Shown: positions 8,837-18,093, numbered from the stretch's first letter. The stretch: DNA of 64,000 bases from an uncultured Bacteroidales bacterium (GCA_902796835.1 CADBQP010000037.1:1-64000); one strand, 5' to 3'. Notes: generated from the letters alone by a model not told the origin. Numbers and translations: made by a program.

Positions 8837-9562
8837 TTATTCGTGATATCCCGCTTGGAAAAGGTAGTTATGGACAAGCGGATTGCTCAAAAAGGCTGGT
8901 GGCGCATCTTTTACGATACGACGAATTTGATCTGTAATCACAGGAAATGGATATTGGTTGCAGAGCAGTATGAAATAGGCAGGTCCCAGGGCATTGTCAT
9001 AGTTTTGTTTCACAAACTTCACTTCTATATTCTCCATCTTACGATGTAGCTTTTTAGTTTTGGGAAGTATTTCACGGTGGATTTCATCGGGCGAGCACCC
9101 TTCGCGCATCATGCGCAAACATTGCTGCTCAAGCTGCCAAATATCGTTCTCCACGCTTTGACGTTCTTGCAAAAATTTATAGAGTTTGTTATTGAGGGGA
9201 CTGCCTTGCACACGCTGGCTCACGTTATCAACCAAAATGCTCACGCTGCCATTCTCAAGCACTACGGGCATCACGCTTTCGCCTCCCATAAAGAGCTGAG
9301 CCACAACTACCGAATCCACATCGCCACTAAAGCTGAATTGGCCATGCACTACCTGGCATGAGTCGAGACGACTTTGCATCCGCCCGTCAGGAGTAACCTG
9401 CAGATAGAGCATCCTGCCGTCGAGGCAGGCAACCGAGGAACTGCCTGCTATACTATACTGCTCAGAGCAGCCGCATAGAAGATTGCTAAGCAAGCCCCAT
9501 ATACAAAATTGGTATAAAAGGACTCGCCAATTAACTTCTGATTTTCTAAATGCGCTTGTCAT
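8837..9562 (-). CDS. DUF4369 domain lipoprotein
   Basis: About 242 residues from the Met at 9562. The signal ends in the lipobox LLCGC, so the product is likely a lipoprotein. The following 100 residues (LDGRMLYLQVTPDGRMQSRL, then DSVVVAQLFMGGESVMPVVL) match the DUF4369 beta domain that usually precedes a thioredoxin domain in Bacteroidota. Here the C-terminal part is a helical segment (ENDIWQLEQQCLRMMREG) and no CxxC thioredoxin site is present, so it is either a truncated or a thioredoxin-less member. The start was chosen because upstream residues look non-coding and a -7 element sits just before it. The gene follows the small membrane protein and DivIC-like genes. Confidence 0.75.
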   Translation of the reverse strand: MTSAFRKSEVNWRVLLYQFCIWGLLSNLLCGCSEQYSIAGSSSVACLDGRMLYLQVTPDGRMQSRLDSCQVVHGQFSFSGDVDSVVVAQLFMGGESVMPVVLENGSVSILVDNVSQRVQGSPLNNKLYKFLQERQSVENDIWQLEQQCLRMMREGCSPDEIHREILPKTKKLHRKMENIEVKFVKQNYDNALGPAYFILLCNQYPFPVITDQIRRIVKDAPPAFLSNPLVHNYLFQAGYHE

Positions 9563-9568
9563 CGCTGC

Positions 9569-9576
9569 AAAGATAC
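9569..9576 (-). promoter_or_regulatory. -7 element for the DUF4369 gene
   Basis: On the minus strand TATCTTTG followed by CAGC lies 7 bases before the Met at 9562. This matches TAnnTTTG and gives a transcript starting at or close to the start codon, so the message may be leaderless or the start slightly downstream. Confidence 0.45.
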
Positions 9577-9667
9577 AGTGTCTTTGCGGCAAACGTATGA
9601 CAAGAAATGTTATTATTTCCTTAAAAAAAACTAAAAACAAAGATTTCTGAGAAAGCAAATATGGCCT

Positions 9668-10051
9668 TTAGTTTTTTCTACGCGATTCTTCATAAGGTAT
9701 TCTATAGGCGGTATAGCCTATGAGCACCGTCGCCACCGCTAAAGCCAAAAGCCATTCACCACCACGCAGTCCCCACAATTCGTGAACGTAGCCCGCCAAT
9801 AAAATAGCTGAAACCAAAATTGCTACATATCCGAACTGCTGCAATCTGTTTAGTCTATCCAAAACTATGTCTTTATAAGCAGGTTGGACAATCAGTCCTC
9901 CCACGGCAAATGTCAAAGCACCAAATGAAAATACGTATGCCTGAACTTGAGAAGTGCTTCCACTCACCAGCGGCCAAGCGGCACCAACTAATACCAGCAG
10001 ACCTCCTCCATACCATACTTTTGTAAGGATCTTCTTGAAACGTCCCTTCAT
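9668..10051 (-). CDS. small integral membrane protein, function unknown
   Basis: A 127-residue protein with about four hydrophobic segments (YGGGLLVLVGAAWPLV, YVFSFGALTFAVGGLIV, YVAILVSAILLAGYV, WLLALAVATVLIGYTAY) and a positively charged N-terminus. No catalytic motif is visible. It starts 44 bases after the DivIC/FtsB-like gene and is probably cotranscribed with it. Similar small membrane proteins next to the septum initiator occur in other Bacteroidales, so a link to the cell envelope or division is possible, but this is inference. Confidence 0.75.
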   Translation of the reverse strand: MKGRFKKILTKVWYGGGLLVLVGAAWPLVSGSTSQVQAYVFSFGALTFAVGGLIVQPAYKDIVLDRLNRLQQFGYVAILVSAILLAGYVHELWGLRGGEWLLALAVATVLIGYTAYRIPYEESRRKN

Positions 10052-10095
10052 TTCAATTAAGAATAATTGATTGAAAATTTCCTATATCGGATCTG

Positions 10096-10431
10096 TCATT
10101 CACGTTTTTTTAGCGCCATCGAATCTGTTCCTTGATTTTCTATGACATAAACATCTTCGTCAGGAGTTTTCAGAAACAGGTTTACTCGCGCTTCGGCTTC
10201 GGCTTCATCTGCCGAACCCTTAATCTGTTTTAAACGATTCAAATCATGAGCGTAAAGTGAATCGTATATCGCAATCTCTTCACGCAGAGAAGCGTTGCGC
10301 TCCCTCAACTTATAACGATAGAGAAGGCTATGTGGATCGACCACACCGATGATAAGCAAAAACAAGAGAGTGGTCACCACATACTTGTGGCGCCACAAGA
10401 AAACAGAAAACTTAGAAATACTTTTTGGCAT
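10096..10431 (-). CDS. DivIC/FtsB-family septum formation initiator
   Basis: A 111-residue bitopic membrane protein: a short basic cytoplasmic tail, one membrane helix (VVTTLLFLLIIGVV, about residues 18-32), then a coiled coil (LLYRYKLRERNASLREEIAI) and a short distal part with LFLKTPDEDVYVIEN. This is the layout of FtsB/DivIC, which bridges FtsL and FtsQ in the divisome. The DVYVIE ending is typical of the family. It heads a probable minus-strand operon with the small membrane protein. Confidence 0.88.
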   Translation of the reverse strand: MPKSISKFSVFLWRHKYVVTTLLFLLIIGVVDPHSLLYRYKLRERNASLREEIAIYDSLYAHDLNRLKQIKGSADEAEAEARVNLFLKTPDEDVYVIENQGTDSMALKKRE

Positions 10432-10439
10432 ATCGCCAG

Positions 10440-10447
10440 CAAAAGTA
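10440..10447 (-). promoter_or_regulatory. -7 element for the DivIC/FtsB-like gene
   Basis: TACTTTTG followed by C on the minus strand, 9 bases before the start codon, fits TAnnTTTG. No clear -33 element. Confidence 0.4.
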
Positions 10448-10525
10448 TGTAAAAAAAATCGTAAGCCAGCACTAAAATCCGTATATTTTCTCCATTAAAA
10501 CTTAGGCAGTTCAATTTTAAGTTGC

Positions 10526-10533
10526 TACATTTG
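10526..10533 (+). promoter_or_regulatory. -7 element for the NahK-like gene
   Basis: TACATTTG followed by CCG lies about 97 bases before the start at 10630 and fits TAnnTTTG. It implies a 5' leader of about 90 bases. Confidence 0.5.
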
Positions 10534-10629
10534 CCGTGGATTGTGCGCTACTCAGCATATGTGCGTAGCGAAAAGCGCCTTTCAAAAATTAAACAAATAT
10601 ATAATAATAAACAATAAATCTATTTACCC

Positions 10630-11724
10630 ATGGCCCAAATGAACGACATCGTGAGTCGCTTTGCCATACATGGCACCGTCAAAGACGTTTGCCCACTTGG
10701 TAACGGACTCATAAACACAACTTATCGTGTAAACACAGTCGAGGCAGACGCGCCCGACTATGTGCTGCAAAATGTAAACAATGCCATCTTCCCCGACGTA
10801 GACTTGCTCATGAACAACATAGTGGCCGTTACGTCACACATACGCCATGGCCTTGAGGTCAAGGGTACTACCGACATTGACCGCAAGGTGCTCACTTTCA
10901 TTCCTCTTAAAGATGACGCCTCTAAATACTACTATTTTGATGGTGAAAAGTATTGGCGCATCATGGTTTTCATTAAAGATACCACCACGCAAACAGCTGT
11001 TACACCCGAAACGAGCCGAATTGTAGGCGAAACTTTTGGAAACTTCCAAGCATCTCTGGCCGACCTGCCGCAGCAGTTGGGCGAAACTATTGTAAACTTT
11101 CATAACATAGAATTCCGCCTCCAGCAATTGGCCGATGCCGTAGAGGCTGATGCTGTGGGGAGAGTGAAGCTTGTGCACCCTCTTCTTGATGAAATTCAAA
11201 AGCGTGCTGAGCACATGTGTCTTAGCGAGGAACTCCACCGCCAAGGCAAACTTCCTAAACGCATTTGTCACTGCGACACTAAGGTTGACAACATTCTCTT
11301 TGATAGCGACGGCTCTGTGTTGTGTGTTATCGACCTTGACACTGTGATGCCAAGCTATGTATTCTCCGACTATGGAGACTTCCTCCGTAGCGCTGCCAAC
11401 TTCGTGGCAGAAGATGATCCACACTACGACCGTGTGGGCTTCAATATGGAAATCTTCCGTGCATTTACCGAGGGCTATCTCAAGAGCGCCCGCGTTTTTC
11501 TGACGCCCGTTGAAATCGAGAACCTCCCTTATGCAGCGGCTCTCTTCCCTTATATGCAGTTGGTGCGCTTCTTAATGGATTACATTAATGGTGACACCTA
11601 CTTCAAAACGCAATATCCGGAGCACAACCTTGTGCGTGCCACAAACCAATACTACCTGCTTAAAAGCGTAGAGGCACACACTCCAGAAATGCAAGCATTC
11701 ATCAAGGAGCAACTGGAAAAGTAA
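10630..11724 (+). CDS. NahK-like sugar kinase (aminoglycoside phosphotransferase fold)
   Basis: A 364-residue protein kinase-like phosphotransferase. The catalytic loop is HCDTKVDNILF (His214, Asp216, Asn near 221) and the metal-binding loop is VIDLDTVMPSYVFSDYGDFLR. The N-terminal lobe begins with PLGNGLINTTYRV, as in N-acetylhexosamine 1-kinase (NahK) and related sugar kinases that make hexosamine-1-phosphate in salvage. Given nagA, GH20 and GH84 in the window, a hexosamine substrate is reasonable, but other sugars or amino alcohols cannot be ruled out. It stands alone, with its own promoter and a perfect hairpin after the stop. Confidence 0.8.
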   Translation: MAQMNDIVSRFAIHGTVKDVCPLGNGLINTTYRVNTVEADAPDYVLQNVNNAIFPDVDLLMNNIVAVTSHIRHGLEVKGTTDIDRKVLTFIPLKDDASKYYYFDGEKYWRIMVFIKDTTTQTAVTPETSRIVGETFGNFQASLADLPQQLGETIVNFHNIEFRLQQLADAVEADAVGRVKLVHPLLDEIQKRAEHMCLSEELHRQGKLPKRICHCDTKVDNILFDSDGSVLCVIDLDTVMPSYVFSDYGDFLRSAANFVAEDDPHYDRVGFNMEIFRAFTEGYLKSARVFLTPVEIENLPYAAALFPYMQLVRFLMDYINGDTYFKTQYPEHNLVRATNQYYLLKSVEAHTPEMQAFIKEQLEK

Positions 11725-11760
11725 AAAACATTCTCCTATAGAAAGGATTTACTATCAAAC

Positions 11761-11805
11761 AGTGGCGGCCACCGGTACTTTTCCTGTGGCCGCCACTGCT
11801 TTTAA
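11761..11805. terminator. terminator between the NahK-like gene and folB
   Basis: A perfect 12-bp GC-rich stem (AGTGGCGGCCAC and its complement, 11761-11797) is followed by GCTTTTAATTT on the plus strand. It lies between convergent genes and ends the kinase transcript; it may also serve folB. Confidence 0.8.
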
Positions 11806-11847
11806 TTTAATCAAAGAGACCTCGTTGCGCTGCGAGCACGCCTATCG

Positions 11848-12210
11848 CTAAGTACGTGATAGTCTACATAAAACTGAGGCTCCTTCGAAACAAGCTCCTT
11901 CAATAGGGGGATGTAGCTTATGAACGCCCACTTCAACGTTCTCTATCAGGTCGAAAGCACTGAGTAACTTTCTGGCTGTACGCGTAGCTACATGCTCAAT
12001 GAGCTGCGAAGGCTGCTCCATTTCACCAGCTACGAGCTTATAAACTTCAGAATAGTCGACAGTATCTTCTATCGAGTCAGTTGTGCCAACTTCATCGGTA
12101 AGTAATTTCATGGAAACAGTTACTTCGAACTCTCCACCCTCAATACGCTCACTTTCATACACTCCATGATAAGCATGAAAGCGCATCTTATGTAATTTAA
12201 TTTCTATCAT
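11848..12210 (-). CDS. folB: dihydroneopterin aldolase
   Basis: A 120-residue FolB-type enzyme that converts 7,8-dihydroneopterin to 6-hydroxymethyl-dihydropterin and glycolaldehyde in folate synthesis. The start FHAYHGVYESERIEGGEFEV carries the typical YHG and substrate-binding glutamate, and the end has VGVHKLHPPIEG with the conserved lysine and proline pair. It begins 20 bases after the stop of the ribonucleotide reductase homologue and is probably cotranscribed with it. Confidence 0.9.
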   Translation of the reverse strand: MIEIKLHKMRFHAYHGVYESERIEGGEFEVTVSMKLLTDEVGTTDSIEDTVDYSEVYKLVAGEMEQPSQLIEHVATRTARKLLSAFDLIENVEVGVHKLHPPIEGACFEGASVLCRLSRT

Positions 12211-12230
12211 ATCAATAATCTGATAAGTTT

Positions 12231-14546
12231 TTATTCAGATTGACCCGATTCGTTTTCAACACTAGGCGTATTTGAGCCAGTAGAGGGGAACTTGCCATCG
12301 GGAGTTTGCGTTTCGTCGACTAGATACTTTTTCAGTGCGCGCTCTACTCCCACCTTCCAAGTATTTATGTGCTCACTTTCAAGTTGAAGCTGTCCCACCA
12401 GCCGAATTACGTGTTCAAGAGGCATGCGATAGCGCAATACACCCGAAATAAGTTTGGCATAGTTCCAGTATTCCTTGTTGAACTTTTCAGAAAGGCCTTC
12501 AACAGTGGTTTTATAGCCGCGCTTATTTTCAAACTGAAAGTCATAGCGCTTCGTACCGTCAGGCTCAGTGTGCTTGATGATGCGCCCTTTGGTAACGGTC
12601 TTTGGCAAGACAATTCCTTCGTCGTCATCTTGAAGTCCGGTAAAGATTTCATAGGGTTCTCCGTGAAGCAAGCCAACAAAAGCCACCCACTTTTCCTTGT
12701 TATTTTGGAAACGCACGACGTCGCATTCGAGCACGTCAGGCCTATGTTCTACAACGTTGAGAGCGGCTGCATGCTCATTGCTTGAAACCTTGGCTGCGCC
12801 ATTGCAAGAATCGCAACCTGAGTTTCCACTATGAGGGAACGTAACCAAAGAGATACCACTATGCATAGCATCATAGCAGAACGTTTCTGCAGAAACATCC
12901 TCTGCTGATGGAGAGAAACTAAACTTGAGGCCAGTTGCATGGTCGGACCATTTTTGAAGTGACTCTTGAATGCGCAGAGCATACTGCATCCCAGATAATG
13001 ACGATGAGAAACTATTTTCGACTTCGCGAGCTGTTGCCAACACCGAATGAGGCAGAAAAATCTTGGCGTCAAAAGAATCTACTGCTGTTGCGACGCAAGA
13101 CATATTGCGGCGACCGGTAGTTGCCATGTTTACATAAAGATTTTCGTCGGCGGACTTTATGCAACGTATGAAGGAATTACTAAATTCTCTACTGGCGTCA
13201 TAATATTTAAATGAGCCTCTCTCTGCTGCAAGTTCCACAGAAACACGATACGCCTCAAGGGCAAGTGTACGTTGTACATGCGTTGCGAAATCTATAGCCT
13301 CCCGGCTGCGTCCGTCGAGCCCCAAGGCGGATAGCGTTTCCGACATACAGGCTATTTGCAAGGCGCATTTACGACTTGCGGCAGTATTTTCTGCAATTTT
13401 TTCCCAAAGACGCCGCTCGGTCAACTTCGTTTCGTCTATTTGAGGGTCGGAAGCGATTTTCGAAAGTATATTGTCAACTTTCTCTAACTCGATATCAACA
13501 AAATCATCAACCATGCGTTGCGCCCTACGAACGTGCTCGATAAACAGGTCGAAGTTGAAATGCGCTTCAGCGGAGTATGGGTGCTCTACATAAGCGAATA
13601 TATTTATAAATAGTTGGGGGCAAGCATCATAGGCGCTTAGCAATAACAAACCATCATTACTTGTCGAAACAGTTTGAAAGCCATAGTCTGCATAATTGTC
13701 TGCCAGATTAATCTGAGAGGCATTGCTATCGAATAGCAGTGTGAGACCAACATTCCGGCCCACGCAAAGCATGATTTTTTTCCACAACATACGTGAATCC
13801 ACCTCCTTGCTCACAACGGGCGTTTCGGCTGTGAGCGGGAACTGTTGCCTATATGATTCACCGGAGTGTAGGCTATCCATAAATTCATCATCAATACGTA
13901 ATACTAACCTCAACGAACTATGCTGCGTTGTGCCGGTAAGTTCATCTAAAACGCTCTCTACATCCGGGTGTCTTACGCTCAGAGTAAGCATCAGCATGCC
14001 TTCACTTTCAACACGACACGCATCATGTAATGAGAGTTCAAGCCTACGAACTACAGGAAGCACTCCTCCCGAAACGGAGTCGGAATTGCTCACTGGCAGG
14101 CCTTTGGGACGAATCCTTGAAAGGTCAATCCCCACTCTGGCACCGCGCTTCATGAGCTGCAGCTGCTCCTCATTATCTTTCATGATGGCACCAAAAGAAT
14201 CTGCATCGCCCTGAACGCTTACCGCAAAGGCTGAGGTAAGCAGCGTCAGGTGACAATGGTCGCCTGTTGCCGCCATAATACTGCCAGATGGCACTACATA
14301 GCGAAATTGGTCAAGAAGCTCAAAAATCTGCTTAACACTAAGCGGATTTGGATACTTAGCCTCTATTCGGGCCAACTCGGTAGCAATGCGCCAATGCATG
14401 TCAGAGGGCACAGCTTCAAGAATACTTCCCGAAGAATCTTTTAGAGCATATTTGCCCACCCACTCATGGGCAACAAGGTCGTTGCCACCAAAATAACTTA
14501 AAGCAGCAGAATATGCTTCGTCGTACGTATAAGTATTAGTTTCCAC
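12231..14546 (-). CDS. class II ribonucleotide reductase homologue lacking catalytic residues
   Basis: An uninterrupted 771-codon frame. The start (YDEAYSAALSYFGGNDLVAH), the middle (RAQRMVDDFVDIELEKVDNI) and especially residues 603-742 (RFQNNKEKWVAFVGLLHGEP and onward) closely resemble the B12-dependent NrdJ of Bacteroidota, usually about 850 residues. Compared with that family as I recall it, every chemical site is altered. The first redox cysteine (SNCF) is Ala106 in TSAF. The thiyl motif NPCGE is SNDGL at 296-300, with Asp298 for the radical cysteine and Leu300 for the glutamate. Only the partner cysteine (YDAC, Cys309) remains. The phosphate loop PTGTTS is absent (CVATAVDSF), as is GCKGxTxYRDGSR (here SGISLVTFPHSG). 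About 70 residues after the lost loop are missing. It cannot be an ordinary reductase. The intact frame and preserved C-terminal domain argue for a retained non-catalytic role. Confidence 0.85.
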   Translation of the reverse strand: METNTYTYDEAYSAALSYFGGNDLVAHEWVGKYALKDSSGSILEAVPSDMHWRIATELARIEAKYPNPLSVKQIFELLDQFRYVVPSGSIMAATGDHCHLTLLTSAFAVSVQGDADSFGAIMKDNEEQLQLMKRGARVGIDLSRIRPKGLPVSNSDSVSGGVLPVVRRLELSLHDACRVESEGMLMLTLSVRHPDVESVLDELTGTTQHSSLRLVLRIDDEFMDSLHSGESYRQQFPLTAETPVVSKEVDSRMLWKKIMLCVGRNVGLTLLFDSNASQINLADNYADYGFQTVSTSNDGLLLLSAYDACPQLFINIFAYVEHPYSAEAHFNFDLFIEHVRRAQRMVDDFVDIELEKVDNILSKIASDPQIDETKLTERRLWEKIAENTAASRKCALQIACMSETLSALGLDGRSREAIDFATHVQRTLALEAYRVSVELAAERGSFKYYDASREFSNSFIRCIKSADENLYVNMATTGRRNMSCVATAVDSFDAKIFLPHSVLATAREVENSFSSSLSGMQYALRIQESLQKWSDHATGLKFSFSPSAEDVSAETFCYDAMHSGISLVTFPHSGNSGCDSCNGAAKVSSNEHAAALNVVEHRPDVLECDVVRFQNNKEKWVAFVGLLHGEPYEIFTGLQDDDEGIVLPKTVTKGRIIKHTEPDGTKRYDFQFENKRGYKTTVEGLSEKFNKEYWNYAKLISGVLRYRMPLEHVIRLVGQLQLESEHINTWKVGVERALKKYLVDETQTPDGKFPSTGSNTPSVENESGQSE

Positions 14547-14580
14547 GTTTTAGAAAAATATTACATACAATTATTATTTG

Positions 14581-14588
14581 CAAAACTA
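14581..14588 (-). promoter_or_regulatory. -7 element for the ribonucleotide reductase homologue
   Basis: TAGTTTTG followed by C on the minus strand, 34 bases before the start, fits TAnnTTTG. It suggests that the RNR-like gene and folB are still transcribed. Confidence 0.45.
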
Positions 14589-14686
14589 CGTAATAATTTT
14601 TAAACTTAAACTTCCACACAATAAGTTTCTTTTCGTATTTTCCGACAAGCTGGATACAATAAATGATTCAGGCAGTAAAATGCGCT

Positions 14687-14727
14687 AGCCTCCGGCTCTA
14701 AGTAAAAAAACTACTGAGTCGGAGGCT
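14687..14727 (-). terminator. recA terminator
   Basis: An inverted repeat (AGCCTCCG, CTC and complements, one bulge) with an A/T-rich loop lies 41 bases after the recA stop on the minus strand. The following minus-strand sequence is only moderately T-rich. Confidence 0.65.
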
Positions 14728-14767
14728 TTGCTTCAAGCATGTAGGAAACTCACTTGATTTGAGTGAT

Positions 14768-15805
14768 TTAATCTCCTATTTCAGCACCTTCTCGAAGTTT
14801 TTCAGCAATCTGAGCTTCGATTTCGTCGCAAAGGTCGGGATTATCTTTCAACACATTTTTGGCTGCTTCGCGTCCTTGCGCCAACTTGGTGTCATTATAG
14901 CTGAACCACGAACCGCTCTTCTTGATGATTCCGAGTTCAACACCGAGGTCACAAACTTCGGCCACATGGGAGATGCCTTCACCAAAAGCAATCTCGAAAG
15001 TACACTTACGGAATGGAGGCGCAACCTTGTTTTTAACCACTTTTACACGCACTTCATTGCCCACAACTTTGTCGCCATCTTTAATGCTCGTCACTTTACG
15101 AATGTCAAGGCGAACGCTGGAATAAAACTTAAGCGCATTTCCACCTGTCGTTGTTTCGGGATTGCCAAACATAACACCTATTTTCTCGCGCAACTGATTG
15201 ATAAAGATACAGGTGGTTTTGGTTTTGCTTATCGTTGCCGTGAGTTTTCTCAGCGCCTGGCTCATCAGGCGAGCCTGAAGGCCCACCTTGTTTTCACCCA
15301 TATCGCCTTCTATTTCTGCTTTGGGCGTCAATGCTGCAACCGAGTCAATGACTATAATATCGATAGCCGACGACCTGATAAGCTGGTCGGCGATCTCAAG
15401 AGCCTGCTCGCCATTGTCGGGCTGCGAGATGAGCAGATCGTTGATGTTTACGCCCAGATGTTCCGCATAAAAGCGGTCGAAGGCATGCTCTGCATCGATA
15501 AAGGCTGCAATACCGCCCTGCTTCTGGGTCTCGGCTATGGCATGGATGGCAAGGGTTGTTTTACCCGAACTTTCAGGGCCATAAATTTCAATGATGCGGC
15601 CCTTGGGATAACCGCCCACACCGAGTGCGGCATTCAAGGCGAGACTGCCAGTGGGAATTACTTCCACATCTTCTACAACCTCGTCACCGAGCTTCATAAT
15701 GGACCCTTTACCGAAATCCTTTTCAATCTTTGCCATTGCGGCTTGCAAAGCTTTGAGCTTCTCAGAGCCCGAAGCCAAATCTTGTAATTCGTCTTTCTTT
15801 GCCAT
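14768..15805 (-). CDS. recA: recombinase RecA
   Basis: A 345-residue RecA. Walker A is GPESSGKT (residues 76-83), Walker B is [17 protein letters not shown], the L2 DNA-binding loop contains [20 protein letters not shown], and the C-terminus is short and acidic. It forms filaments on single-stranded DNA for recombination and repair, and stimulates LexA-type self-cleavage where such repressors exist. It is a single-gene unit between the RNR homologue and DPP IV, with a hairpin after the stop. Confidence 0.98.
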   Translation of the reverse strand: MAKKDELQDLASGSEKLKALQAAMAKIEKDFGKGSIMKLGDEVVEDVEVIPTGSLALNAALGVGGYPKGRIIEIYGPESSGKTTLAIHAIAETQKQGGIAAFIDAEHAFDRFYAEHLGVNINDLLISQPDNGEQALEIADQLIRSSAIDIIVIDSVAALTPKAEIEGDMGENKVGLQARLMSQALRKLTATISKTKTTCIFINQLREKIGVMFGNPETTTGGNALKFYSSVRLDIRKVTSIKDGDKVVGNEVRVKVVKNKVAPPFRKCTFEIAFGEGISHVAEVCDLGVELGIIKKSGSWFSYNDTKLAQGREAAKNVLKDNPDLCDEIEAQIAEKLREGAEIGD

Positions 15806-15882
15806 GATTAATGGTATTTTATATATTTGTTCGTTTTCTATCGTTCAGAAAGTATAACTCTACCCTACTCTGAGCGCATTTC

Positions 15883-18093
15883 CTACTTCAAATTCCTCTC
15901 AAAGAAGTCCACAATTCGAGAAAAGAGATGGTAGCGCGTATTGCCACCAAATATACTGTGATTTCTATTGGTGTATATTTGCTGCTCAAATTGCTTGTTG
16001 GCTTGCACGAGTGCCTCACTATACTCAGTAAAGTTTCTAAAATGGACATTGTCGTCGGCAGTACCATGAATGAGAAGCAGCTTACCACTAAGTTGTGAAG
16101 CCAGCTCTATAGGATTGCAAGCATAGCCACTCACGTTTTCTTTGGGCGTGCGCATATAGCGCTCAGTGTACACCGTGTCATAATACTTCCAGTTCGTAGG
16201 GGCAGCCACGGCCACGCCGGCACGAAAGACCTGGCGTTTGTCGCTCATAGCCATGAGGGTATTGAAACCACCGAAACTCCATCCCCAAATGCCAATGCGT
16301 TCTTTATCTACAAAAGGCAATGTAGCAAGATAGAGCGCGGCTTCAACTTGGTCGGACGACTCAATATCACCCAATTTCATGTAGGTGCATTTCTCAAAAT
16401 CAGCACCTCTGAATCCAGTGCCTCGCCCGTCCACGCACACTGCCACGAAACCGCGCTGCGCCAAGTAGCTTTCGAAAGTAGCTCCAGGCATGAATCCAAT
16501 GTTCCATGCATCTTTTACTTCTTGAGAGCCAGGGCCGCTATACTGGTACATCACAACAGGATATTTCTTGCCGCTGTCGAAATTACGTGGCTTTACCATA
16601 TAGCCGTGAAGCTCCACTCCGGCAGAATTAAGGAAGGTGAAAAATTCCACTCCACCTTGCTTATTTTGCAGATCGCCCTTTAAGCTGGCATTGTCCACAA
16701 GGGTTCTCACCACTTTGCCACTTCCGCTTTCGCACAATGTAGTTACAGGAGGTTGCGAAGCCGAGCTATAAACATTCATAAAATACTTGAGAGACTTTGA
16801 GAACGTGGCGTCATTAACGCCTTGTTTAGAAGTAATTTTTCTGGTATTGCCCTTTTTGTCAATCGAGTATACCCCTGAGCGTAGCGGGCTTTCGGGACGT
16901 GCCGCATAATAGAAGCGGTCTGCAGCCTCGTCGTAACCATAAATTTTAGTCACGTCGTATTCTCCTTTTGTGACCTGACGAAGTAACTGTCCACTCATGT
17001 TGTAAAGATAGATGTGCTTATAGCCATCACGGTCGCTCAGATAAGCAAAATGATCCTTATAGAAAGTCAGGCTTTCGTAGGCAGCTTCCGTGACATATCG
17101 TTCGTTGGTTTCGCGCACAGCCAAGCGGCACACCCCCGAAAGGGGATTGGCCATGTAAATATCCATCTGATTTTGCTGTCGGTTCAAAGTGACAATTGCG
17201 AGTTGTTCCGGTTTAGAAGTAAACTTCAGACGCGGAATATAACCATCCGCCTCGAGCGGCAAATCCACCTTGCGCGTTACACCATGCTTTATGTCGTGTG
17301 TGAGCACACTGACAGTGGAATTCACCGCCCCGGCCACGGGATATTTGTAGTCAAAGGAGCCGGGATAAGTGTCGAACTGTTTTTTCTCGGGAACTAAACC
17401 CTTGAATTCTTGAATGCTATAGATAGGAACAGCGCTTTCGTCATATCGTATCCAAGCCAGGAGTTTTGAATCCGCGCTGAAATCAAAAGAACGGGCCGTT
17501 GTGAACTCTTCCTCATAGACCCAATCGGGCAATCCGTTGATGATTTTGTTAAACTCACCATCCTTAGTGATTTGGCTCTCTGCGTTATTGAAGAGCAATT
17601 TCACGAGGAAAAGATTGCCTTCGCGCACAAAAGCAATCTGAGTTCCGTCGGGAGAGAAGAGAGGTTGTTGCTGTGGGCCACCATCGCTGAGCTTACTGAA
17701 GCGTTTGTTGCGTATATCATAAATATAATAGACAGCCGTATAAGAGCGACGGTATATGGAACGACGCTCCGTGCAAAGCAGAATACGAGTTTCGTCGGGC
17801 GACATTGTATAGCCACTTATCGACTTTAGAGATACAGGACCTTTAGCAAGACTGACATCGAAGAGAGTTTCAACCACCTCGCCGGTCTTAAAAGAGCGCT
17901 TCAAAATCTGTGTACCGTCGTCGGAGAGTTGACTATAGCTCTCGCCGTCGTTCATGGGATTTACACCATATATATATTGTGGGTAATATTTCCCGCCAAC
18001 CACTTCGCGCAGATCTAATTCGCCTAATTTCTGTGCAGACGAAAAAGAGGTGCAAGCAAAAAGAACCAATAAGAGTAACTGTATCTTTTTCAT
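15883..18093 (-). CDS. dipeptidyl peptidase IV (S9B family)
   Basis: A 736-residue exported serine peptidase that removes Xaa-Pro or Xaa-Ala dipeptides from peptide N-termini. A signal peptide ends near residue 20. The propeller domain holds the DPP IV glutamate motif in PDWVYEEEF, which binds the substrate N-terminus. The alpha/beta hydrolase domain has the nucleophile Ser606 in GWSFGG, the aspartate in HGTADDNVHF and the histidine in NRNHSIFGG. DPP IV is a common periplasmic enzyme of protein-fermenting Bacteroidales and works with other dipeptidyl peptidases such as the M49 enzyme in this window. Confidence 0.93.
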   Translation of the reverse strand: MKKIQLLLLVLFACTSFSSAQKLGELDLREVVGGKYYPQYIYGVNPMNDGESYSQLSDDGTQILKRSFKTGEVVETLFDVSLAKGPVSLKSISGYTMSPDETRILLCTERRSIYRRSYTAVYYIYDIRNKRFSKLSDGGPQQQPLFSPDGTQIAFVREGNLFLVKLLFNNAESQITKDGEFNKIINGLPDWVYEEEFTTARSFDFSADSKLLAWIRYDESAVPIYSIQEFKGLVPEKKQFDTYPGSFDYKYPVAGAVNSTVSVLTHDIKHGVTRKVDLPLEADGYIPRLKFTSKPEQLAIVTLNRQQNQMDIYMANPLSGVCRLAVRETNERYVTEAAYESLTFYKDHFAYLSDRDGYKHIYLYNMSGQLLRQVTKGEYDVTKIYGYDEAADRFYYAARPESPLRSGVYSIDKKGNTRKITSKQGVNDATFSKSLKYFMNVYSSASQPPVTTLCESGSGKVVRTLVDNASLKGDLQNKQGGVEFFTFLNSAGVELHGYMVKPRNFDSGKKYPVVMYQYSGPGSQEVKDAWNIGFMPGATFESYLAQRGFVAVCVDGRGTGFRGADFEKCTYMKLGDIESSDQVEAALYLATLPFVDKERIGIWGWSFGGFNTLMAMSDKRQVFRAGVAVAAPTNWKYYDTVYTERYMRTPKENVSGYACNPIELASQLSGKLLLIHGTADDNVHFRNFTEYSEALVQANKQFEQQIYTNRNHSIFGGNTRYHLFSRIVDFFERNLK

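Noticed and set aside
8741..9049. 102-codon plus-strand frame
   Set aside because: Lies over the DUF4369 gene and its 3' end; the residues look like an antisense shadow and no promoter fits.
14759..15787. 342-codon plus-strand frame
   Set aside because: Almost exactly antisense to recA; high-quality RecA motifs on the other strand explain the long frame.
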